Shown piece by piece: positions 24,019-37,914 of a DNA stretch of 64,000 bases. The translations under genes and the position numbers were made by a program. Below the pieces are notes generated by a model, which saw nothing but the letters and a program-made list of their open reading frames with translations, was not told the origin of the DNA and did no database searches. This DNA is from Cycas panzhihuaensis (lineage: Eukaryota > Cycadophyta), in the NCBI GenBank assembly GCA_023213395.1, contig CM041465.1, forward strand, positions 84,327,741 through 84,391,740, read 5' to 3'. Numbering within the stretch: the first letter of the stretch is position 1; each line of letters starts with the position of its first letter.

Positions 24019-27000
24019 TTCTTTTAATCTTTAATCTTAGGGCAATATTTTTCCATTAAGACTCCTACTCCTTAGGGTGAAGTAAAAGGCATTGACTTAG
24101 TTGAAATAATTCCTATTAAGCTAGGTTCTTCATCTATTCCCAATCTTATGGGTTCTACCTATCAATCTTTTATCTTCCCTTGCTCTCCTTATGAAGATGT
24201 AACATCACATTCTGTTGTGTCTCATGAGGAAATAACCATGAGTTAAACAACCAAGTCAACCTTTTCACTCTCCACTCAGGGTCATTTTTCATAAGTTTTA
24301 TGCTTGCCTTTAATTATTGATACATTAGTTTCCTCTGTCATGACCATTCCCTTAACTGATCATATGATTTTACCTTCACATGATATGCCTACTCTTATAA
24401 TGGCTCTTTTCTCTTGATCCTCTCTTTTTACTATCTGGTTGGATAGGCACAAGAAGAAAATATCATTGCATAAGCACCTTGATTTAGTATTAGATGATGA
24501 GGTTATTCTAATGCATACTATGTCTCAAAGAAATCAAATTATATCTAATAGAGTTTGAGAGGTTTCGATTATTTCTTTTTCCCCTCATCACCTATTGATA
24601 ATTATCTATTATCTCTCATCCATGTGGTTTTATCTAACCAAATTCATTCTCTCTAACATAATGAGTTTATATAAACTTTCACCTTAACTTGGAAATTTAT
24701 TGATAGACCCATTCCTTTTTCCCAAGTTCCTTCAATTATTGAGTTTTTACCCACTTATCAAAATTCTTTCTTTGATGATTCCCAACCTCCTAAGTTGTTT
24801 TATCTTTTTTTAACCTATTAAAGAATCTTATCCTTGTAGATATTTTACATTTATATCAATTTAAAAATGATGAGACAATCCTTAAGCATTTGGTAGGATA
24901 GACTCCCAATCTTCCCTCTTGCCACCATAAGTTAGGTTTTTCAAAGTTAATATAACTTAATTTACCATTAATCAATCACCCTAAATTTGAGAAATTAGTT
25001 TATCTTATATAACCTATCCCTCCTCATTTTGAAGAAGGTAATTCCATGCTTATAGAAGAAACCATTGATATCAACTTATGGTTAGGGGATACTCCTAAAA
25101 TCATTAAGGTTAGAGCTAATTATTTCGCTAAAGAGATCTTCTAGTTTAAGGATCTCTTCTAAGAGATTCATTTGGCTTTTGCTTGGGATTACAATGATAT
25201 GTAATGTCTTGATTCTAATATTATTGAACATAACATCACTATTATCCTTGATGTTAAAGATAATCATAAAAAATAAAGGCCTATTCATCCATGTCTATCC
25301 ACCATGATAAAGTAAGAGGCTAAAAATTTGTTACAAGTTGGATTCATTGAGAGTGTCAATTACTCTCAATAGATTTTAAATATAGTCCTAGTTGATAAAA
25401 AGAATGGATTGATTTAAATTTATATTAGCTTTTAGGATATTAATGATACCTATCCCAAAGATAGTTTTCCTCTTACCTTTCTCAATCAAATTTAGGATTA
25501 AATGACTAGTTTCGAAGTTATGTCCCTTATGGATGGTTTCTCTAGATATAATCAAATTTCTATTATACCACAAGACCATCATAAAATTGTTTTTATTACT
25601 CCTTGGGGTACCTTCATTTACAAAGTAATGCCTTTTATGTTGAAGAATTTTGGGGCTATATATCAAAGAGTGATGGTATTTATATTTCATAACTTAATTG
25701 GTAATATTATTATTTTATATCTAAATGATATGCTTTCTCTCTCTTGTAGACAATAAGACCATACACGTAATATGATAAATTTTGAAAGATATAGAAAATA
25801 TTGTTTATACTTAAAACCTTCCAAATGTATTTTTGTAGTAACTTTAAGAAAGATGCTCACTAATATTGTCTCTCATGATGGGATAAAAGTAGATCCTGAA
25901 AAAGTAAAAGTAATTATTAAAATACCTCCACCAAATACCCAAAAATAAATCAAATCTTTCTTAGGTAGGCTTGGTTTTCTGAGACATTTCATTACTAACT
26001 TTATCCTAGATGATAAGCCTCTTACTAATCTCTTAAAAAAATATGTTGAATTACAATAGACTCCTCAAGTTTAGGAGTCCTTTAATAGACTAAAACAATC
26101 ATTAGTCTCAGCCCCTACACTTGCTCCCTTGATGTTTAATAAACCTTTCATTCTATAGACTTCTTCTACAAAGGAGTTGTTAGTAGGTATGCTGGCACAA
26201 AAAGATGACTTTACTAAAGAACAATTAATTTACTTCATTAGTAGAACCTTAGTGATATCTGAACTTTAATATCCCTATGCAAAGAAAGAATTCCTTTCTT
26301 TAGCATTTGCCACTAAGAAATTGCATTGCATCATTATCTTCTTAGGAACATGATCCTTCTTATTATTTAGTCCAATCCTATCAAACATCTATTAACTAAA
26401 ACAAACCTCACTGGGCGATTAGGTAAATGGTACTTATTATTATAAGAATTTGTCTTTCAAATTGTTAATAGGAAATCCAAGAAAGGCATAGTCATTGCAT
26501 AGATCATGTCTAACACTCTCTTACCGAATCTTACTAATTAAACTATTAATGACACACTTCCTGATGAATACATCCTCCATATCTAAACTATCTCTTTTGA
26601 TGATCCTTGGTATAGAGAGATTAAATCTTTATATTTATTATCAAACTTTTCCTTCTTCTTCTACATCAAAATAAAGAAGATGAATATAAGCTGCTTCTAG
26701 GTAGTATCTTTTACTCGATGGTATTCTCTACAAATGTTCCTTTGATGGGATTCTGTTGAGGTGTCTCTCTCCTAATGAGGCCCTTGTGGCCTTAACAAAG
26801 TACCATAATGGAATATGTGGTGGTCATTGTGGTAGTCAATCTACTGCTTAACACATCCTTCATATGGGTTATTATTAGCCTACTATATTCAAAGATGCAC
26901 ATACCTACATTTAAAAATATAAGAAATTCCAATCCTATCCCACCTTGATTTATAAACCTACCCAAGAGTTAAAATTAGTTATTTATCCTTAGACTTTCTC

Positions 27001-27865
27001 TTAATAGGGATTTGATCTTATTAGTCAATTCTTTCCTGCTTCATCTAATGGTCATAAATTTATTATTATTAGAACTAAATAATTTACTAAATAGAGTGAA
27101 GTTATTCCATTAGTTTTTTCTATAGGGAAGACTATTTCTATGTTTACTTTTTAATATATTATTTGTAGATTTAGGGTACCTGATGTCATCATCACTGATA
27201 ATGGGTATTTATTTTGTAATCCTTATGTTAGTGAGCTATGTAATAAGTTTTATATTACACATACGCTATCTACCCTTTATCATCCATAATCAAATGGATA
27301 AGTAGAGGCATTTAACAAAACCTTACCTAAGATCTTAGCTAAGACTGTGGCAACTTCACATAGAGATTGGAATACCCAACTATTTCCAATATTATGGGCA
27401 TATAAGACTTCAATTAGAAATGTTATAGGAATGATACCCTTCTCTTTAGTTTATGGTATTGAGGTCATTCTCCCATTAGAAGTTGAGATTCCCTCTTTAT
27501 GTGTCTCACAAAAAGAATTTACTGATGAAGAGTTCCAAAGGGAGGCAAGTCTTTTAAAACTTAAAAAGTAGATGAAACTTATTTAAAGGCACTATAAAAT
27601 AATATGGCTTCTAAAGGTAGAGTTCAAGCTACTCATGATAGGTAGCCTAGACCTATGAAATTCCATGTTGGTGATAAATCTTTGAAACTAAAATATCTCC
27701 ATGACAAATAATGAAAGTTTTCTCCCAAATAGACTAGACCTTACTTAGTCACTAAATATCTAAATAATGGTGCTTATCAAATATGTATAATGGAAGGATT
27801 AGAATTTAAGAAGCCTATGAACTCTCAATACTTGAGGAAGTTCTATGCCAAATGGCATCTAGACT
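24019..27865 (+). pseudogene. Ty3/gypsy pol (RT, RNase H, integrase) of element C
   Basis: After a poorly readable Ser/Pro-rich linker (24019-25100), one frame runs from about 25100 to 27865 with only point stops. RT shows FAWDYNDM at 25178 and MDGFSRYNQI at about 25535 with the first catalytic Asp kept. The YVDD block near 25720 has become YLND. RNase H begins near 26141 (KPFIL...). Integrase shows the catalytic Asp of TDNG at 27197 and Glu of VEAFNK at 27305, exactly 35 residues apart as in DD35E integrases, then the SLVYGIEVILPLEVEIPSL block and a C-terminal domain ending LRKFYA at about 27850. Its last codons form the left arm of a large foldback. It is non-functional. Confidence 0.85.
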
Positions 27866-28051
27866 TCGCAATAAGGATAAACCATGGCTTCAAATTCTAT
27901 TATTATCCAATGAGCTCAAACTATAGAGAATTGTCCATAGTTTTAGCTCATTAGATAATAATAGAATTTGAAGCCATGGTTTATCCTCGTTGCGAAGACT
28001 AGATGCCACTAAGCATAGAACTTCCTCAAGTATTAAGGGTTCATAGGCTTC
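27810..28051. repeat. Long near-perfect inverted repeat (foldback) at the integrase 3' end
   Basis: The left arm, 27810-27923 (114 bp), is the end of the integrase coding sequence. The right arm, 27938-28051 (114 bp), is its reverse complement, with 10 mismatches and no gaps by direct comparison. The loop is 14 bp (27924-27937). It would fold into a long hairpin RNA on either strand. The right arm is probably an inverted duplication of the 3' coding end. Confidence 0.95.
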
Positions 28052-28747
28052 ATTAGTTGCTTAGGTTATCCTTTATACAATAGATTTTACCTTGGGGATT
28101 TCTTTTTGGTCATTTATCACCTATTTTTCTTTTCTTTTCATTATCCTTGGTTTTCTCTATTTACACTTTTGAGAAGAGTACTCATTTTGTTACTTTCCCT
28201 TATATTTAAAGACATCATGATTTAGATCTCCTCCTTTTTCTTGTGGTTTAATTTTTAAGGAGTTTGGCTTAAGGAGAAATCCTTAGTTCATTAAGAGGAG
28301 GTACATAATTAGATGGTTATGATGTTCTTTCTCTTATAAATATAAAAAGGTAAAAAAAAAAAATTAGAAAGAAAAGTGAAAGTAAAAATTAAAAAAGAAT
28401 GTTAAAAAAAATATATTGTCATCATCCTCTTGTAATCTAGGGAAAGTCATATGATAGCTTTGTCCTTACCTTTACTCATAATAGGTTGGGTTTATTTGGA
28501 TGAGTTATTTAGGATGTTCAGGTCTAGCTACATGGGTCCATCATGGCCTTAGTTATGATTGAACCTTAATTGAACCCTACTTAATACCCTTTCATAGTTG
28601 AATATTGCTATCTTAATTATGATTTTTCCTCTTCCTCCTTATAGTTAAAACTAATCTAGTTTTATCTATTACTATCTTCTCACTAGTTGATTCTCACATT
28701 TTTCCTTTATCAATCATACTGTCTCTAAATATTAGTTCTATTTTTCT
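28052..28747 (+). other. Noncoding spacer between integrase and second RNase H of gypsy C
   Basis: About 0.7 kb of AT-rich sequence with poly-A and poly-T runs and no recognisable reading frame. In gypsy E the same interval is 4.0 kb and holds an antisense PMD gene; nothing like it is visible here. Confidence 0.6.
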
Positions 28748-29152
28748 ATGGCATTAAGTATTTTCATCGATAGAGGTAGTAGAGGTAACCCTAGACTATT
28801 TGATGCCACTTGGGTGATTTATGACCAATCAAGAAACCTCTTTTTATCTATTAAATTATTTCTACCTAGAGCAACCAATAATGAAGCTAAATACTTTGCT
28901 ATTATAGGAGCTCTTTCTGATATTTTCTAATCTTATTATGGTCTTATTATCATTTATTTTGATTCATAAATCACAATTTATTAGTTAGTTGGGATATATC
29001 AGACACACTCTCCATGGCTCCTTTCCATTTATCATTAGTCTTCATCATTGATGATATTATTTTCTTTAATTACTATGTAGTTTATTTCCTAAGCTTTTAA
29101 TACTGAAGCTAATGGTCTAGTTTCTTTTATCTTGGATGACTATCTTGGATAA
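28748..29152 (+). pseudogene. Second (archaeal-type) RNase H of gypsy C
   Basis: A separate frame starts at ATG 28748 and can be read to TAA 29152 (134 codons) with internal stops. It opens FIDRGSRGNP and continues with LPRATNNEAKY and the C-terminal AFNTEANGLVSFILDD block, as in the extra RNase H of plant Tat gypsy elements. Of the four catalytic acidic residues, Asp8 is kept, Glu is Lys (NNEAKY), the third Asp is kept in YFDS, and the last (EADG) is Asn. These changes fit G-to-A transitions. It lies 0.9 kb downstream of integrase, the same order as in gypsy E. The enzyme would have acted on RNA in RNA/DNA hybrids during reverse transcription. It is inactive. Confidence 0.85.
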
Positions 29153-30667
<1,515 letters not shown>

Positions 30668-31900
30668 TCAATCATGTCTAAAATATATAGTAACTAGCAT
30701 ACTTGTTGATTGTCCTCCTCCTACCAACTCTTCTCCTCTCAATAGCTTTTCCATAATTTCCTTCATTAGTTGTAAGGTCACCTCTTCTTAAGGCTCTTAG
30801 GGAGCCTCTTGAGGAGGATCTCCCTCTCCCTCTTTTCTCATATCTCCTACTCTTCCCTTGCCATCTGTTGAACTTAACTCCATACTCTATATGGATCCTC
30901 CTCTATCACCACCTTATGCTCTACCTATTACTTAGAGCACATCCCTACCTCCTCTTCCACCTCCATCAGTTGATGGCTCATCCCTCTCTCCTCTTACACC
31001 TTGATTAGTTGGATGTTATCCCCCATCACCTCCTTCTTGAGCTCCTCTCCCTCTCCCTCTCCCTCCAACTATAATGGGAGCTTCCTCTATTGGTGCTCTC
31101 TTGACCATATCTGCCTCATTCTCACTCCATATTGATAACCCCTCATATAGGTCCTCTATTTACTATCTCCATGTCATCTAATTTAGTAGAGGACTATGTG
31201 TGATCCTTATTACTATAACTACTCTATTATGGATTTGGGCTCTTATGTACCATTTGTTCATCCTTGGATCCATGATAGTTAGCTTCCCTAGCACTCTGTC
31301 TAACTTAATTAATGGGATATGGTCACATAACCAATATATAAGGATTAAACTCTAGGAAAAACCCCTTGACCTTGACTCTTAATCGTAGATAAATAAAGGT
31401 ATATTCCATCTTCTATATACTACCCCTAGTTCATCCTAGTTTCCTCCTTACATCTCCTAATTACCCAAACCTACTATGCAAGGACCCTTATGAAGTTTTG
31501 GGTCCTCATAATCCTGAAGGGTAATGATCTTCCCTATCACAGATATCCCCTCTACTATCTTCATCACCTCAATCGATATCCCATAAGGACCAAACTAATT
31601 AGTAAATCTAGTGAGATACTGACTACATGCCTCCTAGCACTCATCATCAATCACCTATTTAGTAACACTTTCTCCATGCTAATTAACTTCTAAAATCCTT
31701 CCAATGACTTTAGGAGGACTATAAATATCTCCAATCACTTATACCTTGAATACATTCCTCCCTAAGATCCAATAACTAATAAAGTCACGTAAAATCTCAT
31801 ACTCCATAACTAGTTGGGTCAACCCACTCACTTGGGATAATCCACGTCTTCTTTGGTTGGATAACCAACTGTCCAATAGCCAATCCCTCATTTTCTCAGG
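30668..31900 (-). pseudogene. Decayed minus-strand reading frame of unknown family
   Basis: On the minus strand, one frame of 410 codons reads like protein. It has about 19 internal TAA/TAG codons, mostly where Gln is plausible, and no TGA before its end at 30668. The N-terminal part contains MRDWLLDSWLSNQRRRGLSQ, the middle ISVIGKIITLQDYEDPKLHK and IMDPRMNKWYIRAQIHNRV. The C-terminal part is low complexity (GGRGRGRGAQEGG, then TDGGGRGGRD) and ends with an acidic or charged segment. I do not recognise the family. It lies 1.5 kb beyond the second RNase H of gypsy C and opposite to it, so it may be an extra antisense ORF of that element, comparable in position to, but not visibly homologous with, the antisense PMD gene of gypsy E. 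Confidence 0.4.
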
Positions 31901-34827
31901 TTTCTACCCTCTCTAGAGGCTGCATCACAGTCAAAATAATCAAGTTAGATTATAATTTTGACTTTTGAAAAGCTTTCTTTTTTTAATTCTTTCCATTTAA
32001 AGTTAAAAATATAATAACATAGTGAAAAACACGATAATATAGTTTAAAATGTGATTTCTTTATAAAAAAGACAATCTTCCAATTTTTATTTCAAATTGTA
32101 AAATCATATTTTTTATTCCTTAGTCACATTTTTAGTTGAGTTTCCATGTTTTTACCACTGAATTATTGCATTTTTCACCAAAAAAATTAGTTTAAAAAAA
32201 ATTACAAGGACAACTAATTAGATATCTAGCCCCTTAGTGCATCTCCTCAATCCTCAGCTCCTAATCTCTCATCTAAATGGTCTTTGATTGTCTCTAAATT
32301 CTAGAAAGTAGGCCCTCTAAGTTGTTATTTTCTCAACTCTCACATGTGAAAATGAAATTAAACCTTATCATTTTTCTTATAAAAAAAGGGGGGCTCTTCT
32401 TTATTTTTAAACAAAAAATTTTCTTGTCTCTATCCCATCTATGTTAAAATTTTGTAATAACACCTTCATTTCTTTGTAATGTATGTTAATTTTGTGTATA
32501 ATATGTACTTTAGATGATCTACATTACAAAATTAATCATGTTTTCTATTCAGGTTAGGTCTTTCATATGTGCCACTTAGTCAACCAATTGTATTATTAGA
32601 AATCTTGGTGGGATGCTTATAAATTAAGCCCTAGACTATTCATTTATATATGATTTTGAAGTATATATGAAAGCTCTACCATTTTTTAGCCTTACATGAT
32701 GACCAATTTACCTATGAATGATTTATCTCAGTTCTACTCATATTTTTTAAATGTTTATTGCATTCTTTTGATAGTATATCTTGATATTTTGCAAGTAGCA
32801 CATGATTTCTACATCTTAGAAGGTTTTTATCATGCTATCAAAACTAGTTTGTGCTCTCGTTTAAAGATTTTTTTACAAAATAGTGGAAAATGGAGGCTTG
32901 TTCCTTCATAATAACACCCTATTTTCATTTATTTCTCCACTTTTCTCTTAGTTATTGGTGCACACTATAGTTTTAATATGAAGTATAAGACTTTTTCAGC
33001 ATATCTCGGTCTTATATAATTGAAACTAAGTTTGTTTACTGGCATACTTACTCAGAGGTCTATTTTTGATTAAATAATGGAGAAAATGACCTATTTTCAA
33101 TCTATTTCAATCCTAGATCAGGATAAATCCACCTACTAGAGTAATATCTTCCTCTCCCATGGTGATCCACCCTCATTCTCAGTCTATGGGAGTCCATCTA
33201 AATGAGTTTTCTATAGTTCAAAGCTTATTTCTTATCAATTTTATTCACATAACCCCTATGCTATTTTTAGCCTATTAACACTTTTTCTAAGCTTGTTTTG
33301 AGCCAAATATTCTTCCATTGCATGTATTTAGCTTCTACAACCCCCCTCCATTAGTTTTAGAGTGAACAACATTTAATTTAGTTGAGTTTAGGCCTCTCAT
33401 TCCTCTCATGAGTTGTGCATTTCTATGCACAGGCCACGTGCCTCCAATGCTAATTTTCTTTCAAAAAATTTATATTTTTTCACTACAATTTAGCATTAGT
33501 CACTTAAATCAAGTTGCATTTTATTTTTGCTTTGAAATTTTATGGATATCCCCTCAAATCTGAGTATATTCTCCATCATATGACCCTGATTCTTGTTAAA
33601 AAGGGTAGATTCCAAATAACTATATGTTATTTTAGATTATTTTTATAATATCAAAACCTTTAGATCATATTTCATAATATTTGGGGTCCATTAGCCCTTT
33701 AATTATAAGAACAGGTGGTTCTATAAAGTCTACAAGTGACGAGGGGCTAATTTGTGAAGTGGCTTAATCCCATCCCTTCTTAAGCTTGTTGTATAATAGG
33801 GTACCTGTACTATTTTGGTTATAACTCTATAACTAGGTGTCTATGTTATGAACTATTTAGACCATCAAAAAGAGAATTCATAGGACTATAGCTTGGAATT
33901 AGATTGAGAGAGATTTAAAGTCATTTTACTAAAGTTATAGGCTACCAAAGTAGAGCTTAGAGTTTGAGCATCTTTAACTATTTTTCTCATTTTTTTAAAG
34001 GCCAAATTTATTTTTTTAGAAGTTCTTTTACTGCATTATACTATTTTTAGCCTTTAGTTAGCTATCTTATTCTATATTTTTAGGCTAACAAAGTTCATCG
34101 TGTTGGTTTTTTGTAGGTGTCACTCGAAGATTGAACTGGCTCTCTCTTGCATAAGTCCACTTAAAGACCACTCCAAACCCTTCCTTATCCTTTAATTTCT
34201 TTCATTTCCATTTTATATTTCAATTGTTTTCTTTTTTAAGGAACCTTTTCTTGTAATAACTCATATTATAAAATCAACTTTATCTTATTAAAAAAGATAA
34301 CTCTTCAATTAATCACCCTTATTCCAACCTTACAAGGGGAATGCTTAGGACCCCTGAAGTTACCACCTCACATAGGCCATTAGTGTACTCTAATTTACTG
34401 AAGAAACCATTGGCTATAATATGTAATAGGTAGAAGGTTTAAGGTGGAAACCTTCCTATTGGAGTTTGGAGACTAAGTTAGACCCAAAGGAGATGAGTTT
34501 CTCAATTAGTCAAGTCCTCATTGTTAGATCTATCACTAGGCATAAGTTTGGTACAAGTAGAGAAATAAATTAGGGGGGTCATTGACCTTTATTACAATAT
34601 ACATATTAAGGTATATAGATCCTTGAGGTTATATACTAATATATAAGGTCATTTATTTTCTACTTGTGGCCAAGTACCACTAGACAGAATAGTAACTAAG
34701 AACTTTTTTAAATACCCTTGAGACTTAGAATTCTAGATTAGCAGCCCCTTAAGTAGATTAGTACACAAGCATATAAAGCCTTAAAGACATAAAACGAAAA
34801 ACAAAACTTAGAAAAATAGTAGTACAA
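31901..34827. other. AT-rich noncoding stretch, no gene seen
   Basis: Nearly 3 kb with only short chance frames. The text near 33790-33960 (repeated 'ATAACT'/'CTATAACT', CCATCAAAAAGAG) resembles noncoding LTR-type sequence, but no termini could be placed. The 5' LTR and primer site of copia G should lie somewhere before 34828 and were not identified. Confidence 0.4.
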
Positions 34828-35139
34828 ATGTTATTATCTAGAACAATTAAACTTAATAGTATCAATAATTTCATCCCATGGAAAAAATAAGTCAAAAATC
34901 TATTTCTCATGAATGACTTTTAGGCTTATGTCAATGGAGATATACCCCTTCCTAGACCAATACAATATCCCAATGATCTTGACATCTAAATTCCTCCTAA
35001 CCTTATAGCCTTAACTGACTTTAATGCTAAGGATAGTGTTGCCTTATCCTTCCTCCACCTGGCAGTTGAAGACCAAGTAGATCAAAACATAGAAATATCC
35101 CAAACCCCTCATGAGGCATGAACCATTTTTTGTGCCCTC
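34828..35139 (+). pseudogene. Ty1/copia gag, 5' part (copia G), interrupted by gypsy D
   Basis: The frame from ATG 34828 encodes the Gag N-terminus: IKLNSINNFIPWKK, NDF*AYVNGDIPLPRP, then KDSVALSFLHLAVEDQVDQN and CAL at the end. Four stops are present, two of them at positions where copia Gag usually has Trp (TGG to TAG or TGA). The frame stops inside the codons for CAL at the target duplication CCCTC and resumes with YKRKDKSRS at 61425. Removing gypsy D and one duplication leaves the frame continuous. This fixes copia G as the oldest of three nested elements. Confidence 0.85.
35135..35139. repeat. Target site duplication of gypsy D, left copy
   Basis: CCCTC directly precedes the TGTTTCCCAGC LTR tip at 35140. 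The same CCCTC follows the 3' LTR end at 61420-61424. Confidence 0.9.
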
Positions 35140-37741
35140 TGTTTCCCAGCTTCCGGGAATGGATACGGAATCACCGACTCAGGTAAGTGCAGGTATGTCT
35201 CTCGCATTATCATCGCTTTCTTTTATTGGGTGTTTGCTTGCGTATCTGCATGTGTATGACTTTGTGGACGACCTTGTAGTCGTCCACACTTATTTTTAGC
35301 CTATGACGACTATAGCAGGGGTACACTCCCAGTAGTGTGGCACCACAGTGACCACATTACTTCCTGCATCTGCCCTCCTCGCTCCAGGATCCACTAGGTT
35401 TGCGCCACCTCACTTGGTGTGATGACTCATCATCGTTTGGTTAACTTGCTACCCCATTTGAGTCATATTTTTGCTCCCCTGGACCCGTTTGTTGGCCTGT
35501 TTGCTCCCGAGTGGGTGTTCTAGCGGTCTATTAGTCTTTTCGGTCATTTGCCCCCAGCCTAGACTGGCTGGTGGGCCCCATTTTTAGCTCTAGGTGCGTA
35601 CCGCCAGATTTTTCGTGGTACCGCCGGAATATCCGCAGTACCGCGAAATTCATGGCGGTACGACTGTCTCAGGTTGTTTTTAAAAATACGTCGTGGTAAT
35701 TTCGCATTTATTGCAAAACTGCCATATGGCTCGCGCCTTATTTCTCTTCCAGCCGCACCCTAATCGCATGCTTTAGGGTTTTGTTTGAGTACTTAAGCCC
35801 TTTTTGGCTCATTTTCAAGGATTTTTTTTTGGGCTCACTTTTGGAATTGCTCTCAAGGAAACACTCTCCTGCTCTGCTCTTCTCTGCTGTTTGCTGCTGC
35901 AACTGGACCTGCACCTTTGCTCTGATTGACTCTCCTTTGGCGTGGCTGAGACATTCTCCCAGCCCATCAAATGCTTTAGAGAGGGCTCCTTTGAAGCGGT
36001 TTCCAGCTGGTTTTCACCCAGGCAGTCCATAAGTGCCCCAAGCGCAGGTGTTTCCCATCACATCCCCGTAGTAGGGTCTCAAACCTGCTCTACTTCAAAT
36101 CTGGGCTGATTTCTCAACCCCTCTTCACTGCTCCTTGGCTGAGGCAAACCCCTTGCCTCCCCCTTCTAGGTATTCTTTGTTTTATATTTGTTTTCTTGGG
36201 ATACTTATGCTTAATCTTGTTTGCCCTTGCTTGTTTCTTGAGAGTTGGTCTTCCTCCCTTTCAAGGACTGCTATACCACTCTGTCTGTGCTTCTTGCCTG
36301 CGTTTACTGCTCAAGGCAGCGGCGTTGAGGGGTGGCATAGGTTTTGGAGAGGAGTTGGGTGGATTCCGTACCACCTTCCATGCTCCCTAAGTGGCTCTAA
36401 GCCCTCCAAAGCCTCCCTCTTGCCCCGTGCTGCCCTTGGCTTGCAAACAAGGGTTTGAAGACTCCCTTTGGTTGCCCAAACCGGTATTTGTCACAAGTTG
36501 CAGCACTGATTTGGGGCCTTTTGCTCAGGTTTGGGCATCACCCATAAGTCCCAACCACTGGTTTTTGCTTCACCTTTTCTTCCCGGTCGTCCAGTTTGGT
36601 CGTCATAGCATCCCGGTCCGCCGTGGGTTCCCTTGGGCCTCTCCTTGCCCTTTTTGCTGCCATTTTCCAGCCCTTGCTCTTAACTTTCTCCTCACTGCCT
36701 TATGGCTCTTGAGGGGAGGTTAGGGCATCATTTGCGGGAGGTAGGCCACTCCAAGGCTTACCCAATCATTTACTCTCACTTTGGTCACTTTCTTTTGGTA
36801 CTTTCATCGTTGGATTAGCACTAACACATGTATATTCAGATTCTTGTTTATGTTATTTAGGCATGTATTGTTGGAGTTTTTGTGTTGCATGTTAGTGCTC
36901 TTCCTTCGGGAAGACAGAGATCGCTATTGCTTGCAGGTATTTGGGAAGTGTGGAGTACATCGCCCGTTGGCCTCATTACCGGTAAGCACCTTTGTATGCG
37001 TTATATTTTTTATGCTGTTTCATTTATTAGTTGGTGCTTCCTTTCTTTCTTGGCATCGCATGTGATTTTCCGGGGAAGGTAAGGAAGCCCCTCTTCTACC
37101 CGCCGCAACATCTCGCATCCAGTACGTCACGTGGAGTGGTTCGGGGCTCCTCGAGAAGGCTTCTTCATCTCACACGCCCTCGGTCCAGGTGCACGTTTCG
37201 CTCCCCTTTGCTACCTCTTTTTTTCCTTTTATTTTTCTCTTATTAACTAGCACATTGAAAGATAAAAGGGGAAAATTTGGTTTAGTATTTGTTTGCGATT
37301 CATTTGTCGTGTTACATATATCTTTACTGTTCGTAGGAAAGATTGTAGGAGCCCTTTTCTCCCCTACCTTTCCTTCTCTCTCCTTAGCCACACAAGTGCC
37401 TTGCTTCTCGCATCACTCGTGTACCCGGTTAGGTTGTGTAGGCTTACTCTTGGCCTATCTCCATTAGGTCCTCTCTTCCCCCCTTCTGGCCACCTAAGGG
37501 TGGGAGGGTCCTACCTCTAGGCCAACCCAGGTTTACCCTACGTACCTTCACCCCTTGTTCGAAGTGGTGAAGGGTCACCCGCTAGTAGCCATACTCCATT
37601 GCAGATCCTGAACTCGCGCTCCGGCGCACGGGGCACTCTACGTGATAGTCACTCACCTTTTAGGTTCCACCTTCTATCATTACACCACTCACTCTCCCCC
37701 ACACCTATCAGTTAGGTGGTTATCCCGTAGCAGCGCGTCCA
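35140..37741 (+). mobile_element. 5' LTR of gypsy D (2.6 kb)
   Basis: Starts TGTTTCCCAGCTTCCGGGAA and ends ...GCGCGTCCA before the primer site. Its last about 780 bases (36960-37741) recur at 60641-61419 as the truncated 3' LTR. A cluster of GTACCGC motifs lies at 35596-35661. Several open frames of 60-110 codons occur between 35800 and 37500 (for example 36135-36458), but they overlap on both strands and resemble no protein family, so they are treated as chance frames in GC-rich LTR sequence. Confidence 0.9.
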
Positions 37742-37742
37742 C

Positions 37743-37761
37743 TGGCGACCATACTGGGGAC
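37743..37761 (+). promoter_or_regulatory. Primer binding site of gypsy D
   Basis: TGGCGACCATACTGGGGAC, one base after the LTR end. It resembles the TGGCGACT..TGGGGAC sites of plant Tat/Ogre elements, for which an Arg tRNA primer has been proposed; the primer was not verified here. Confidence 0.8.
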
Positions 37762-37914
37762 TGCCAGTAAGGGAGCTAGTTCCACTCTCTTCGGTTGGTT
37801 TCACTACTTTTGTGTGATCCTTTTTATACCTACCTCGATCTCCATGTTGGGCAGCCCCCAACGCATGTGTTTTATCGCTCTTTCTCTTTTCCTAACATCG
37901 TCAGTTGACCTTGC

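Noticed and set aside
36135-37520. Several hydrophobic 60-120 codon open frames, also seen at 60774-61198
   Set aside because: They overlap in different frames and on both strands inside the GC-rich LTR of gypsy D; the second set is just the 3' LTR copy.
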